Assembly (NCBI GenBank): GCA_031291325.1
Contig: JARLJG010000016.1
Location: 44,499 to 108,498, forward strand
Source: Burkholderiaceae bacterium
GTDB taxonomy: Bacteria > Pseudomonadota > Gammaproteobacteria > Burkholderiales > Burkholderiaceae_D
Length of the DNA stretch: 64,000 nt
Reading direction: 5' to 3'
The translations under genes were made by a program, and so were the position numbers. The notes below the pieces were generated by a model. It saw only the letters and a program-made list of their open reading frames with translations, did no database searches and was not told the DNA's origin. This document shows, piece after piece, positions 29,355-39,955 of this stretch. Each line of letters opens with the position of its first letter. Within the stretch, counting starts at the first letter, position 1.

Positions 29355-32300
29355 ATGAACGACCGCACCCTGACTCTGCGACGCGCGATCGTCCTGGTGG
29401 TGGTGTTCGGCTTGCTGATGCCGGCCTTGCTCGTGAGCGGCTATGCCTGGTTTGAAGTGTACGACCACGAGCTGCAGAAACGCACCCAGGATCTGTTGCA
29501 GCAAAATGCGGATGTGCTGGCCAACGGCATGCAGGAACCGTTGTGGAACATCAATACCGAGAGCGGCCGCGCGCTGCTCGATGCGATGATGATGCGCAAC
29601 GAGGATATCGTCCGCATCGAAGTGCGCGATACCGCGCTGGGCGTGTTCGTCAAAGACGAGCGGCCGGAGCGGCGCATCGGCTATACCGCATCGACCGAAA
29701 AACCGGTGACCTATCGCGGCAGCACCATCGGCTCGGTGCAGATCGAAGTCGGCAGCACGCGGCTGCGGCGCATCATGATCGACAGCCTGACCCAGCAGAT
29801 GACGGCGCTGGCCGCGCAAATCGTGCTGTCCATCGTGCTGATTCTGATCCTGCTGGAAAAGCGCTTGGTCGGTCCCTTGCAGCGACTGGGCAAGGGAGCG
29901 GAACGGCTGGCCGGGCGGGAATTGGACGTGCCTTTCACCTGGAGCCGCCTGGACGAAATCGGCCTGCTGTCGCGCCGGCTGGAAGCCACCCGCATCAGTT
30001 TGCGCTCGCTATTCGAGGAGTTGGACCAGAAAAATCGCGAGCTGGAACTGGACATCGACAAACGCAAGCGCATCGAGCAGGAACTGCACGAGCGGGAAGC
30101 GCGCTTTCGCGCGCTGGTCGAGCAAAGCCCGATTGCGATCATCGAATGGGATAGCGGGCACCATGTGATCGAATGGAATGCGGCGGCCGAGCATATATTC
30201 GGCTACACGCGCGAGCAAGCCATCGGCAAGCACGGCAGCTTCATCGGCACCGCAGTCGCCGGCGATAGCTACCATAGCGCGATCCTGGCGCTCACCGGCG
30301 AAGGTTCGGGCCGCAATATCGGCGAAAATGTGCGCGCCGACGGCAAGATCATCGTCTGCCAATGGAGCAATACCCAAATCGACGACGAATCCGGCCATAC
30401 CGGACGGCTCTTGTCGATGGCCGAAGACATCACCGAAAAGCGCCGGGCCGAAGACGCGCAACGGCTGTCGGAAGCCAAGTTCGCCGGCGCCTTCCAATGC
30501 AATCCCGATTCGGTCTCGATTACGCGCGTCGGCGACGGCGTCTTTTTGGATGTCAACCAGACTTTTGAAAAAACCACCGGCTACAAACGCAGCGAATGGC
30601 TGGGCAAGAACGCAGTCGAGCTCGATCTTTGGCAGTATCCAGAAGAAAACGACGTGCTGATCGGGCAATTGAGCCTGCACAAGATGGTGCGCGACTTTCC
30701 GTGGACCATGCGCACAAAAAAAGGCGATTTGCGCAGTTGCATGACCAACGCCACCATTTTCGCGGTCGGCCCCGAGCTGTATATGCTGGCGGTGATCCGC
30801 GACGTCACCGACCAGCACATCCTGGAAGAGCAAAAAGCCGAAGCCGACCGCGCGCTGCTGCGACTGGCGCAAGGCACCCAGCAGCTCGCCGGCGAATCGT
30901 TCTTCGAATTGCTGGTGGCCGATCTGGCCTCGGCGCTGCGCACCGACCGCGCGTATATCGGTTTGCGCCTGCCGCAGGCGCCCGACCGCATCAAGACGGT
31001 GGCCGCGCATATGGACGGGCGGGTGGTCGAGAATTTCGACTACGCGGTGCCAGGAACGCCATCCGAGTATACGCTGGAGGGCGATATCTGCTTCTTTCCA
31101 ACCGATATCCAGAGGAAATTTCCGCAAGACTCGTCGCTGGCCGAGGGCGGCTGGGAAAGCTACGCCGGGGCGCCGCTGCGCGACGCCGAAGGCAAGCCGA
31201 TCGGCGTGCTGGCGGTCACGCACCGGCAAGCGCTGGGCAATCCCGACCTGGTGAGATCGCTGCTGCAGGTGTTTAGCGAACGGGCGTCGGCGGAACTCGA
31301 GCGCAAGCGCGCCGAAGAAGCGTTGCGCAGCAGCGAACAGCGCTTTTCGACCATTTTCCAGTCGTCGCCGGTGGCCATGTTCCTGACCCAGTTCGGCAAC
31401 GGGTTCCCGGTGAAAGACGTCAACAGCGCATTCGAGCGACTGTACCTGCGTTCGCGGGAATCCGTGATCGGCAAGAGCACGGCGCAGTTGGGCATGTATC
31501 AGGACATCGAAGACCGCAGCGAGATCGTCGACGCCCTGGAAAGCGACGTCGCCTATCAGCGCGAAGCCTGGATGGTCCGTGGCGACGGCACCCATATACT
31601 GGTGCAGCTTTCCGCGCATAAATTTGGACTGGAAAACGAGCACTTCGCGATTTCCGCCTGCGAAGATGTGACCGACAAGCGCCGCATCGAACACGAAATC
31701 CACGAATTGAACGCCAACCTGGAACGGCGCGTCGTCGAGCGCACCAACGAATTGCAACGCACAAACATGGAGCTGGCCAGCACCGTTGCCACCTTGAACA
31801 TGGCGCAAGAGGAGTTGGTGCGCAGCGAGAAACTGGCGGCGTTGGGCTCGCTGGTGGCGGGCATCGCGCACGAGCTCAATACGCCGATCGGCAACAGCCT
31901 GATGGTCGCCAGCACGCTGGTCGATCAAACCAAATCGCTGACGACCACTTATGCCGCCGGCAACGGCTTGAAGCGCACGGCGCTGGAGGGCTATTTGCAG
32001 GACGCGGCAAAAGCAGGCGACATCCTGGTGCGCAATCTATACCGGGCTGCCAATCTGGTGACCAGTTTCAAGCAGGTTGCGGTCGATCAAACCAGTTCGC
32101 AGCGCCGCGTCTTCTCGCTGGCAGAGGTGATCTCGGAAATCCTGTTGACCCTGTCGCCGACGCTGAAAAGAACCGCATTCGTTTTCGAGCAAGATATTCC
32201 AGCCGAGCTGACGTTGGACAGCTACCCCGGCCCGCTCGGGCAAGTCGTCACCAATCTGGTCAACAACGCGCTGGTGCACGGGCTGGAGGGACGCGCCGAC

Positions 32301-32609
32301 GGCAAGGTATCGCTGTCGGCCACCCTCAATAGCGACGGCAACGTCGAGCTGACCGTGAAAGACAACGGCAACGGCATTCCGGCCGCCAACCTGGGCCGCA
32401 TCTTCGACCCGTTTTTCACCACCAAGCTGGGCGCCGGCGGCTCCGGCCTGGGTTTGAACATCACCCACAATATCGTCACCGGCGTGCTGGGCGGGCGCAT
32501 CCGCGTAGTGAGCGAGGTCGGCCTGGGCACTACTTTCGTGCTGACGCTGCCGACCGTTGCGCCGCAATTGCAAATCGACGACCTGCCGCCCCGCGCGACG
32601 CCGAAGTAA
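29355..32609 (+). CDS. membrane sensor histidine kinase with PAS and GAF-like domains
   Basis: N-terminal TM, HAMP-like EKRLVGPLQRLGKGAERLAG, PAS repeats, H-box GSLVAGIAHELNTPIGNSLMVAS, G-boxes DNGNGIPAANLGRIFDPFFTTKLGAGGSGLGLNI. Confidence 0.94.
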   Translation: MNDRTLTLRRAIVLVVVFGLLMPALLVSGYAWFEVYDHELQKRTQDLLQQNADVLANGMQEPLWNINTESGRALLDAMMMRNEDIVRIEVRDTALGVFVKDERPERRIGYTASTEKPVTYRGSTIGSVQIEVGSTRLRRIMIDSLTQQMTALAAQIVLSIVLILILLEKRLVGPLQRLGKGAERLAGRELDVPFTWSRLDEIGLLSRRLEATRISLRSLFEELDQKNRELELDIDKRKRIEQELHEREARFRALVEQSPIAIIEWDSGHHVIEWNAAAEHIFGYTREQAIGKHGSFIGTAVAGDSYHSAILALTGEGSGRNIGENVRADGKIIVCQWSNTQIDDESGHTGRLLSMAEDITEKRRAEDAQRLSEAKFAGAFQCNPDSVSITRVGDGVFLDVNQTFEKTTGYKRSEWLGKNAVELDLWQYPEENDVLIGQLSLHKMVRDFPWTMRTKKGDLRSCMTNATIFAVGPELYMLAVIRDVTDQHILEEQKAEADRALLRLAQGTQQLAGESFFELLVADLASALRTDRAYIGLRLPQAPDRIKTVAAHMDGRVVENFDYAVPGTPSEYTLEGDICFFPTDIQRKFPQDSSLAEGGWESYAGAPLRDAEGKPIGVLAVTHRQALGNPDLVRSLLQVFSERASAELERKRAEEALRSSEQRFSTIFQSSPVAMFLTQFGNGFPVKDVNSAFERLYLRSRESVIGKSTAQLGMYQDIEDRSEIVDALESDVAYQREAWMVRGDGTHILVQLSAHKFGLENEHFAISACEDVTDKRRIEHEIHELNANLERRVVERTNELQRTNMELASTVATLNMAQEELVRSEKLAALGSLVAGIAHELNTPIGNSLMVASTLVDQTKSLTTTYAAGNGLKRTALEGYLQDAAKAGDILVRNLYRAANLVTSFKQVAVDQTSSQRRVFSLAEVISEILLTLSPTLKRTAFVFEQDIPAELTLDSYPGPLGQVVTNLVNNALVHGLEGRADGKVSLSATLNSDGNVELTVKDNGNGIPAANLGRIFDPFFTTKLGAGGSGLGLNITHNIVTGVLGGRIRVVSEVGLGTTFVLTLPTVAPQLQIDDLPPRATPK

Positions 32610-32625
32610 GACGAACTGCGCGGCG

Positions 32626-34521
32626 TTACTTCCAGTCGCCGCGCAAGGCCAATACCTTTTGCTGCAGGATCTCCGGCGTCACATCGGCAGGCTTCATCGC
32701 TTCGCCCACCGCCAGCGATAACTTCGACCACGGGCCGCGCCGGAACGAACGGCCGAACGGATTGCCCTTGCCGCGCGTGAGCAGGCTGCCCCACAGGCCG
32801 CGCAGGGCCATCGGGATCACCGGCACCGGCGTGCGCTCGACGATCTTCTTGATGCCGCCCTTGAATTCGTTCATTTCGCCGGTCGACGTCAGCTTGCCTT
32901 CCGGGAAGATGCAGACCAGGTCGCCATCCTGCAGGGCCTGCGCGATCGTGTCGTAAGCCTTTTCCATCATTGCCGCATCTTCCCTGGCCGGCGCAATCGG
33001 AATCGTCTTGCCGGCCTTGAACAGCCACGACAACACCGGTATCTTGAAAATCCGGTGATCCATCACGAACCGGATCGGACGCGGACTGGCGGCCACGATC
33101 ACCATCGCATCGACGAAGCTGACGTGGTTGCACACCAGCACCGCTGCCCCCTCGGCCGGGATGCGGTCGGTGTCGACGCCACGCACGCTATGGATGGTGT
33201 GGATCAAGATCCAGGCGACAAAACGCAGCAGGAACTCCGGCACCAGCGTGAAGATGTAGATCGCCACCAGCGCGTTCAAGATGGCGGTTACCAGGAACAA
33301 CTGTGGAATACTAAAACCCATCTTCAGCAATACAATTGCCAGTCCCGCCGCCGCGACCATGAACAGGCTGTTCATGATATTCATGCCGGCAATCGTCCGC
33401 GAAATATGCCGTTGATCGCAGCGCGTTTGGATCAAGCCAAACAATGGCACGATAAAAAACCCGCCGAACAATCCGATCGCCACGCAATCGAACAAAATGC
33501 GCAGACTCCCGTGCTGATGCACAAAGCCGACGACATCGACCAAGCTGGTATTCGTGTAGCCATTGCTGGCAAAATATAAATCGAGCCCGAACACGGAAAG
33601 TCCGATCGACCCGAACGGCACCAGGCCGATTTCGATCTTGTGACCGGACAATTTCTCGCACAACAGAGATCCCGCGCCGATTCCCAGCGAAAATACCGTC
33701 AACAGCAACACATAGATGGTCGGGTCGCCATGCAAATATTCCTTCGCATATTGCGGAAACTGCGCCAGAAAAATGAATCCGTAGAACCAGAACCATGAAT
33801 TCCCGAGCAAGGACAAAAACACCGTGCGATTTTTACTGGAAAAGCTAAGATTGCGAAAGGTTTCGGAAAAGACATTCCAATTGATATTCAATTCCGGCTC
33901 GGAGGCAGGCGAGACCGGAATTCTGAGACTAATCAACCAACCGATGGCGGCAAAAGCGATGGTGCCGCCCGCAACCAATTCGATACCCCAGGATTTCTGC
34001 ACCACCAAAGTGGCCCCCAGCACTTCGCCGAGCAAAATTCCGACGAAGGTTCCCATCTCGATCAGCCCGTTACCCCCCATCAATTCATCCGGTCGTAAAT
34101 GCTGCGGCAAGTATGCATACTTGACCGGACCGAACATCGTCGAATGGAAACCCATGCCGACGATCCCGACAATTAACAACCACAGTGTATGGGTCATCCA
34201 GCCGGTAGCGGCAACCAACATAATCGCGATTTCCAATACCTTCACATAACGCGCCATGCGCGCCTTATCGAATTTATCCGCCAATTGCCCGGCGCTTGCG
34301 GAAAAGAGCAAGAACGGCAAAATGAACAAGCCCGGAATCAGGTTGGTCAAGAAGCCAACATCTCCGGTTGTCCAATTGATCGCATCGTAAGTGAGGATGG
34401 CCAACAACGCATTCTTGAAGACGTTATCGTTAAACGCGCCGAAAAACTGCGTCCAAAAAAACGGGCCGAAGCGGCGTTGTTTAAGCAGGCTGAATTGACT
34501 GGATTGGCTCATGTCGATCAA
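32626..34521 (-). CDS. MFS transporter fused to 1-acylglycerol-3-phosphate acyltransferase domain
   Basis: N-terminal LplT-like MFS (GPFFWTQFFGAFNDNVFKNALLA), C-terminal PlsC (VLVCNHVSFVDAMVI, IFPEGKLTSTGEMNEFKGGIKKI). Confidence 0.9.
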   Translation of the reverse strand: MIDMSQSSQFSLLKQRRFGPFFWTQFFGAFNDNVFKNALLAILTYDAINWTTGDVGFLTNLIPGLFILPFLLFSASAGQLADKFDKARMARYVKVLEIAIMLVAATGWMTHTLWLLIVGIVGMGFHSTMFGPVKYAYLPQHLRPDELMGGNGLIEMGTFVGILLGEVLGATLVVQKSWGIELVAGGTIAFAAIGWLISLRIPVSPASEPELNINWNVFSETFRNLSFSSKNRTVFLSLLGNSWFWFYGFIFLAQFPQYAKEYLHGDPTIYVLLLTVFSLGIGAGSLLCEKLSGHKIEIGLVPFGSIGLSVFGLDLYFASNGYTNTSLVDVVGFVHQHGSLRILFDCVAIGLFGGFFIVPLFGLIQTRCDQRHISRTIAGMNIMNSLFMVAAAGLAIVLLKMGFSIPQLFLVTAILNALVAIYIFTLVPEFLLRFVAWILIHTIHSVRGVDTDRIPAEGAAVLVCNHVSFVDAMVIVAASPRPIRFVMDHRIFKIPVLSWLFKAGKTIPIAPAREDAAMMEKAYDTIAQALQDGDLVCIFPEGKLTSTGEMNEFKGGIKKIVERTPVPVIPMALRGLWGSLLTRGKGNPFGRSFRRGPWSKLSLAVGEAMKPADVTPEILQQKVLALRGDWK

Positions 34522-34743
34522 TGGTTATGTGAAGTGGAGATAGGTTCGATTGAGCAGCAGTGTAATGCATGATTGGCAAGGCGTCAGCAAAACGTCCAGG
34601 GTCGCGTTATTCGATACCGCAAGCATCGATAAGACGAGCGATTGCGCAAAAATCTGCGCAAACGTCGCGCCATTTGCCGACGGCAACATAGATGACCGAA
34701 TCCGGTATCATATGACATATAATGCCGTGGTTTAATCCCATTT

Positions 34744-37700
34744 GTGCCAAAGTCGATGCGGGATGCTGCCGTGATGCAAAGCATAAACATCTCACCACCG
34801 GGCCCGCTGAAGAAATTCGATTGCGCAATGGCGGCCTTTCTGCCGTGCGCCTTGCTTTGCCGCCGCGCTCCTGCCGGCGCGCGCATTGGGCGTCGCGGCT
34901 TCGATCTGTTGCGTAGATGGTCGGCCATCGCGGCCTTGGCGTTTTTCGCGCCGGCCTGGGGAGTGACGGCAGCGACGCCGGCGTCGGATTTTGGCTTTTC
35001 CGACCCGTATTTCGAGATGGTGGGCGATAGCGAATCGATCCCGTTCGGCGTGGTGACCGCGCAAGCAATGGATGCCAAGGGCCTGCTCTGGATCGGCACG
35101 CAAAACGGTCTGGTCAGCTACGACGGCTATCGCTTCAACAAATACACCCACATCGCAAACGACCCCGGCTCACTGGCTGGCGACTTCATCAATTGCATCG
35201 AGGCCGGCGCCGATGGCCGCTTGTGGGTTGGCACCAACAATGCCGGACTGTCGGTGTACGATCCGCGCGTCAACCATTTTGTTTCATTCCATCACGATGC
35301 CACCGAGCCGGCCAGCCTGGCCGATGAAGACATCACGGCAATTGTCACCGACGCCGTCGGCGGCCACTGGATAGGCACCGGAAAGGGGCTGGACTACCGC
35401 CCCGTCAATGGCCGCGCCTTCACGCATTATCGGCACGATCCGGCCAACCCTGCCAGCCTGGTCGACAATCGTGTGCGCGCGCTGCTAATGGATCGGCAAG
35501 GCGTGCTATGGATAGGTGGCGACGGCGGCTTGCAGCGCCTTGCGCCTGGCGCCGGCAAACTGGAAAGTGTCGTGCCGGAGCAGAGCGCCCCCGATTCATC
35601 CGGCAAATGGCAAATCCGCAGCCTGTTTCAAGCGCAGGACGGCAAGATATGGATCGGCACTTCCAGCGGTGGCCTGGCATGGCTGGCTGCGGGCGAAGCG
35701 ACCCCGCATTGGGCGCCGACCGACATCGCACGCGCCGCCGGAAAAAGACGGTCAAGCATCAGAACCATCGCGCAGCCGCGCCCCGAGGAAATCTGGCTGG
35801 GCACGTTCGGCGACGGCATCGACATCGTATCGGCGGTCGATGGCCAGCCGCTGCTTGGCCTGCGCCACGATCAATCCAATGCCAGCGGGCTGGCGCTGGA
35901 CATCATCGGTTCGCTGATGGCTGACCATAGCGGCCAGCTTTGGATCGGCACCTGGGCCGGCGGCTTGCAGCGTTATGCGGCCACCAACCGCGCCTTCCGC
36001 ATGCTGCACCATAGCGCGAATCGCCCCGAGGGACTCAGCGTATCCGACGTGCATAGCGTCTTGCCGCTCGACGATGGCCGCATCCTGGTCGGCGCCGCCA
36101 ACGCCGGCATCGACATCCTCGACCGCGGGCGCGGCTTGCAGGGTGGTTATCGTGCGCAAGCGGGCGCGCCAGGCAGCCTGCCGCAAGACATCGTGACGAC
36201 GATGGCGAAGACGGCAGACGGATCGCTCTGGGTCGGAACCGAGCAATCGGGGCTGTTCCGTCTGCCGCCCGGCGCCAGTCGGTGGCAAGCGTACGCGCTC
36301 TCGCCCAAACGCGCAAAGCTGGAAGTGACCGGCATTTTCGTGACCGCCAAAGGCGAGCTGTTTGTCGGCGCCGAGGACGGCTTGTGGCACTGGCGCGGCG
36401 AACAGGGCGGCTTTGAAACCTATACGGCCGACGACGGCAACCCGATGAAAACCGCCGTGTATCCGATGCAGGAAGACGGCCAGGGCCGCATCTGGGCCGG
36501 CACGCAGCGCGGCCTGTGCGTGCTGGAACCCGGCGCCAAGGTCTTGCATGTCATTGTCGCCGACCCGACCCAGCCAGACAGCCTCAGCGCCAACATGGAC
36601 AGCGGGCTGCTGTACGACCGCGAAGGGCGGCTCTGGGTCGCCACCGAGTCCGGGCTGGATCGCTTGCGCAGTTGGGACGGCAAGCATGCGCAATTCGACC
36701 ACATCAGCGCGCAAGCCGGGCAAATGAGCCAATATTTCGGCTCCAATCTGCTGGAGGACAAGGCCGGGCGCATCTGGAGCGAAGACCACCTGTTCGATCC
36801 GGCGAGCGGGAAGATGGTCGAAATCACCAAGGCCGACGGCATGGATATCGGCACCTCCTGGACCGGCTCGTACGCGCGCACTGCGGACGGCTTGTTCCTG
36901 TTCGGCGGCACGCTAGGCGTGGCCGTGATCGATCCCGATAAATTCCGCCCCTGGGAAAATCAGCCGGCGCTGGTTGCCACCGAACTCAAGATCAACGGCA
37001 TCGCCCAGCCGCTGGGCGCGCTGGAAGCGGGGCTGACGCTCACCCCGGAGCAGCGCAATTTCTCCGTCGAATTCGCCGCGCTCGATTATTCGGCGCCGCA
37101 AAAGAACCGCTATAGCTACCGTCTGCTGGGCTATGACGACCAATGGATCGCCGCCGACGCCGCGCACCGCAGCGCCAACTACGGCAATCTGTGGCCCGGA
37201 AGATACACGCTGCAGGTGCGCGGCAGCAATCGCCTGGGCGCCTGGAGCAGCCATTTGCTGTCGATCCCGGTCATCGTTTATCCGGCGTTCTGGCAAACCA
37301 CGTGGTTCCTGGCGCTGGCCATAGTGATTGCCGCCTCGGCGGTGTATGGCGGCTACCGCTGGCGCCTGGCGCTGCTGCACGCCAAGGCCAGGGCCTTGCA
37401 GACCTTGGTCGATATCCGCACGCTGGAACTGCTGGAGAAAAACCGGGAACTGGCGCAAATCGCCGTCACCGACCGCTTGACCAAGCTGTACAACCGCGTG
37501 AAACTCGACGAACAGATCGAGGAGCAACTGGCCCGGGCCGAGCGCTACGGCACCAGCTTCGCACTGGTGCTGCTGGACTTCGACCTTTTCAAGTCGATCA
37601 ACGACTCCTACGGGCACCAGGTCGGCGATCAAGTCTTGATCGCGTGCGCCAATATCCTGTCCGACGAAACGCGCGACGTCGACATCGTCGGCCGCTGGGG

Positions 37701-37941
37701 CGGCGAAGAATTCCTGGTCGTCGCCTGCAATACCGACTTGGCGGGCGCGCAGGAAATGGCGGAAAAATTGCGCAAGAAAGTGGCCGAACACACTTTCCCC
37801 GGCGTCGGCCAGCGCACCGTCAGTGCCGGCGTCACCGCCTTCCGCTCCGGCGACAGTGTTACAGAGATGATGGCGCGCGCCGATCGCGCGCTGTATCGCG
37901 CCAAGACGAACGGCAGAAACCGGGTCGAATGCGAACCTTGA
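34744..37941 (+). CDS. periplasmic propeller/Y_Y_Y sensor linked to GGDEF diguanylate cyclase
   Basis: Repeated LWIGT/LWVGT propeller motifs, Y_Y_Y region RYSYRLLGYDDQWIAADAAHRSANYGNLWPGRYTLQVRGSN, TM, then TDRLTKLYNRVKLDEQIEEQL...GRWGGEEFLVV. Exact start uncertain. Confidence 0.92.
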   Translation: MPKSMRDAAVMQSINISPPGPLKKFDCAMAAFLPCALLCRRAPAGARIGRRGFDLLRRWSAIAALAFFAPAWGVTAATPASDFGFSDPYFEMVGDSESIPFGVVTAQAMDAKGLLWIGTQNGLVSYDGYRFNKYTHIANDPGSLAGDFINCIEAGADGRLWVGTNNAGLSVYDPRVNHFVSFHHDATEPASLADEDITAIVTDAVGGHWIGTGKGLDYRPVNGRAFTHYRHDPANPASLVDNRVRALLMDRQGVLWIGGDGGLQRLAPGAGKLESVVPEQSAPDSSGKWQIRSLFQAQDGKIWIGTSSGGLAWLAAGEATPHWAPTDIARAAGKRRSSIRTIAQPRPEEIWLGTFGDGIDIVSAVDGQPLLGLRHDQSNASGLALDIIGSLMADHSGQLWIGTWAGGLQRYAATNRAFRMLHHSANRPEGLSVSDVHSVLPLDDGRILVGAANAGIDILDRGRGLQGGYRAQAGAPGSLPQDIVTTMAKTADGSLWVGTEQSGLFRLPPGASRWQAYALSPKRAKLEVTGIFVTAKGELFVGAEDGLWHWRGEQGGFETYTADDGNPMKTAVYPMQEDGQGRIWAGTQRGLCVLEPGAKVLHVIVADPTQPDSLSANMDSGLLYDREGRLWVATESGLDRLRSWDGKHAQFDHISAQAGQMSQYFGSNLLEDKAGRIWSEDHLFDPASGKMVEITKADGMDIGTSWTGSYARTADGLFLFGGTLGVAVIDPDKFRPWENQPALVATELKINGIAQPLGALEAGLTLTPEQRNFSVEFAALDYSAPQKNRYSYRLLGYDDQWIAADAAHRSANYGNLWPGRYTLQVRGSNRLGAWSSHLLSIPVIVYPAFWQTTWFLALAIVIAASAVYGGYRWRLALLHAKARALQTLVDIRTLELLEKNRELAQIAVTDRLTKLYNRVKLDEQIEEQLARAERYGTSFALVLLDFDLFKSINDSYGHQVGDQVLIACANILSDETRDVDIVGRWGGEEFLVVACNTDLAGAQEMAEKLRKKVAEHTFPGVGQRTVSAGVTAFRSGDSVTEMMARADRALYRAKTNGRNRVECEP

Positions 37942-37944
37942 TGT

Positions 37945-38961
37945 TTAGTGCACCGCCAGCCGCAGCGATTCCGCCATCGCCAAACCGCTCAAATACGCGT
38001 TCTCGATCCGGCCGTTGCCGTCCAATCCGGCCTTGAACCAATCGCCGCAAGCGCCGATGCGCAGCGTGTTGTCCCATAGGCAGTCGCCGGCGATCGGTTG
38101 CACCGCCTGGGCGAAATGCCAGCGATAGACATGCGCATAAATCGGTTGCACTTGCGATCCGGTGGCGACGTGGAATGCCTTCAGCAATTTTTCTTTCGCG
38201 CGTTCCTCGTCGTCGTCGAAATGCTCGACGCTCCAAGCGGGGGATGCGTGCGCGACCCAATGCTCGCCGGCGCGTCGCTGCTGCTTGGAAGCGTCGCGCG
38301 CAATCCAGGCCAGGCGCGACGACTTCACCCATGCGCCATCGTACGGCAAATCCAGTGAATCCTGGAAGCCCAGCATCAAGGCCCAGCATGGCGCGAACCT
38401 GGCCTGCTCGGCCTGCGCCAGCAGTTTCGGCGCGACGCCCAACAACGGCGTCGCCTGGCCGGACGGAATGGCCAGGATCACCGCGTCGAATGGGCCGGCG
38501 GCCTCATCGGCAGGCACCGTGTCCGACACGAGATTGAGCAGCCATTGATCGCCGCGCGCTTCGACGCGCTTGACCAATTGCTCGGTGCGGATGTCCAAGC
38601 CTTGCGCCAACTGCTGTCCCAATGCGCTCATGCCGGGAATGGCGACATAGCGCTGCTTGAGCATTTCTGCGCTGCGCCCGGCCGATTCGGCCTCGCCGTT
38701 TTCCAGCACCACCAATTTGCCATTCCACGCGCTGACCCAACCGGCCTTGCGCCAGCCGACGATCGCATTCTTGAAGGCGTCGCTGCTGGCGGTGAAGTAT
38801 TGCGCGCCATGATCGAAGCCGCCCAATTCGGTCTGGCGCGTTCCCATGCGTCCGCAGATTTCGCGCTCTTTTTCATAGACGACGACTTGATTGCCTTGCT
38901 CTTGAAGCTGGCGAGCGCAGATCAGACCGGCCAGGCCGGCACCGACAATGGCGATATGCAT
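37945..38961 (-). CDS. NAD(P)/FAD-dependent amine oxidoreductase (renalase-like)
   Basis: MHIAIVGAGLAGLICARQLQEQGNQVVVYEKEREICGRMGTR; HRWHFAQAVQ. Confidence 0.88.
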   Translation of the reverse strand: MHIAIVGAGLAGLICARQLQEQGNQVVVYEKEREICGRMGTRQTELGGFDHGAQYFTASSDAFKNAIVGWRKAGWVSAWNGKLVVLENGEAESAGRSAEMLKQRYVAIPGMSALGQQLAQGLDIRTEQLVKRVEARGDQWLLNLVSDTVPADEAAGPFDAVILAIPSGQATPLLGVAPKLLAQAEQARFAPCWALMLGFQDSLDLPYDGAWVKSSRLAWIARDASKQQRRAGEHWVAHASPAWSVEHFDDDEERAKEKLLKAFHVATGSQVQPIYAHVYRWHFAQAVQPIAGDCLWDNTLRIGACGDWFKAGLDGNGRIENAYLSGLAMAESLRLAVH

Positions 38962-39270
38962 GGAAATTTCCTTAAAATTGGCAGGTCGTTAGCGGCCTGC
39001 GGGACGACGAAGCGCGCGCTGCGCGTTCGTCTGCGATGAAAAGCTGGGCAATAGCGGGAGTAATCGAAGCGAGGAAAATACGGTGCGCCAACACGGCGCA
39101 GGATCAACCCCCACTGTCGAATCCGATGGAATTGAATGCTGTCGGACGGCCGGTGGATAAGGCACAGGCCGTCCCCGGCATCGGCTGGGCGCGCAAAAAA
39201 GTCCACCTCGATCAAGCGCAGGGGCGTTACGCGCAGTTGCATCTGATCGGGATTTGCGTCGGTATGCAGG

Positions 39271-39720
39271 TTATTCGTTTTCGCCCTCTGCCGGCCAATC
39301 GCGGATATACGCCTTGAGCATCTTGTTTTCAAAGCTTTGCGCTTCCAGCACTGCCTTGGCGACATCGTAAAACGATATAACGCCTTGCAACACCTTGGCA
39401 TTCATCACCGGCACATAGCGCGCGTGGTGCTCCAGCATCAGGCGCCGCACTTCATTGACTTCGGTATCGGGCGTGATCGTGATCGGCTGGTCGTTCATGT
39501 GCTTGCGCACCGTGTCGAGCCCGACCGTTCCCCGGTTCTCCTGGATGACCTTGATGACTTCGCGAAAGGTCAGCATGCCGACCAATTCGCCCAGTTCCAG
39601 CACCGCCACCGAGCCGATGTCCCGCTCTGCCATCACATTGACCGCATCGAGCAAGGACTCATCCGGCGTCACGGTATAAAGGCCTGCGCCTTTGACCTCG
39701 AGGATTTCGGATACTTTCAT
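39271..39720 (-). CDS. CBS-domain protein
   Basis: Tandem CBS: GLYTVTPDESLLDAVNVMAERDIGSVAVLELGELVGMLTFREVI; PITITPDTEVNEVRRLMLEHHARYVPVM. Confidence 0.9.
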   Translation of the reverse strand: MKVSEILEVKGAGLYTVTPDESLLDAVNVMAERDIGSVAVLELGELVGMLTFREVIKVIQENRGTVGLDTVRKHMNDQPITITPDTEVNEVRRLMLEHHARYVPVMNAKVLQGVISFYDVAKAVLEAQSFENKMLKAYIRDWPAEGENE

Positions 39721-39955
39721 TGTTCTATCCTGTCCGTTTTTTTGTATTTAGTGCTCCAATGTAGCCTAAGCGCAAAGAAAAATCCAGCGCAGACAAACGA
39801 ATGCGCGCGCTGCGCGAAAATTCCCGGCGCTCTTGATCCGACCGGGTTTCGGCGACGCGCATTCAATGCTACGATTCGCACCATCGCGTATTTAAACAAT
39901 GCTGCAGTACAGCAAAACGCAACGACCCCACGCTACGACAGGAGCACACCCCACC

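Noticed and set aside
30009-31928. 639-aa minus-strand ORF
   Set aside because: Antisense of the histidine kinase gene; no domain signature.
34642-34661. Small inverted repeat TTGCGCA-n6-TGCGCAA upstream of the propeller-DGC gene
   Set aside because: Short, GC-biased and unsupported by a second copy; not enough to call an operator.
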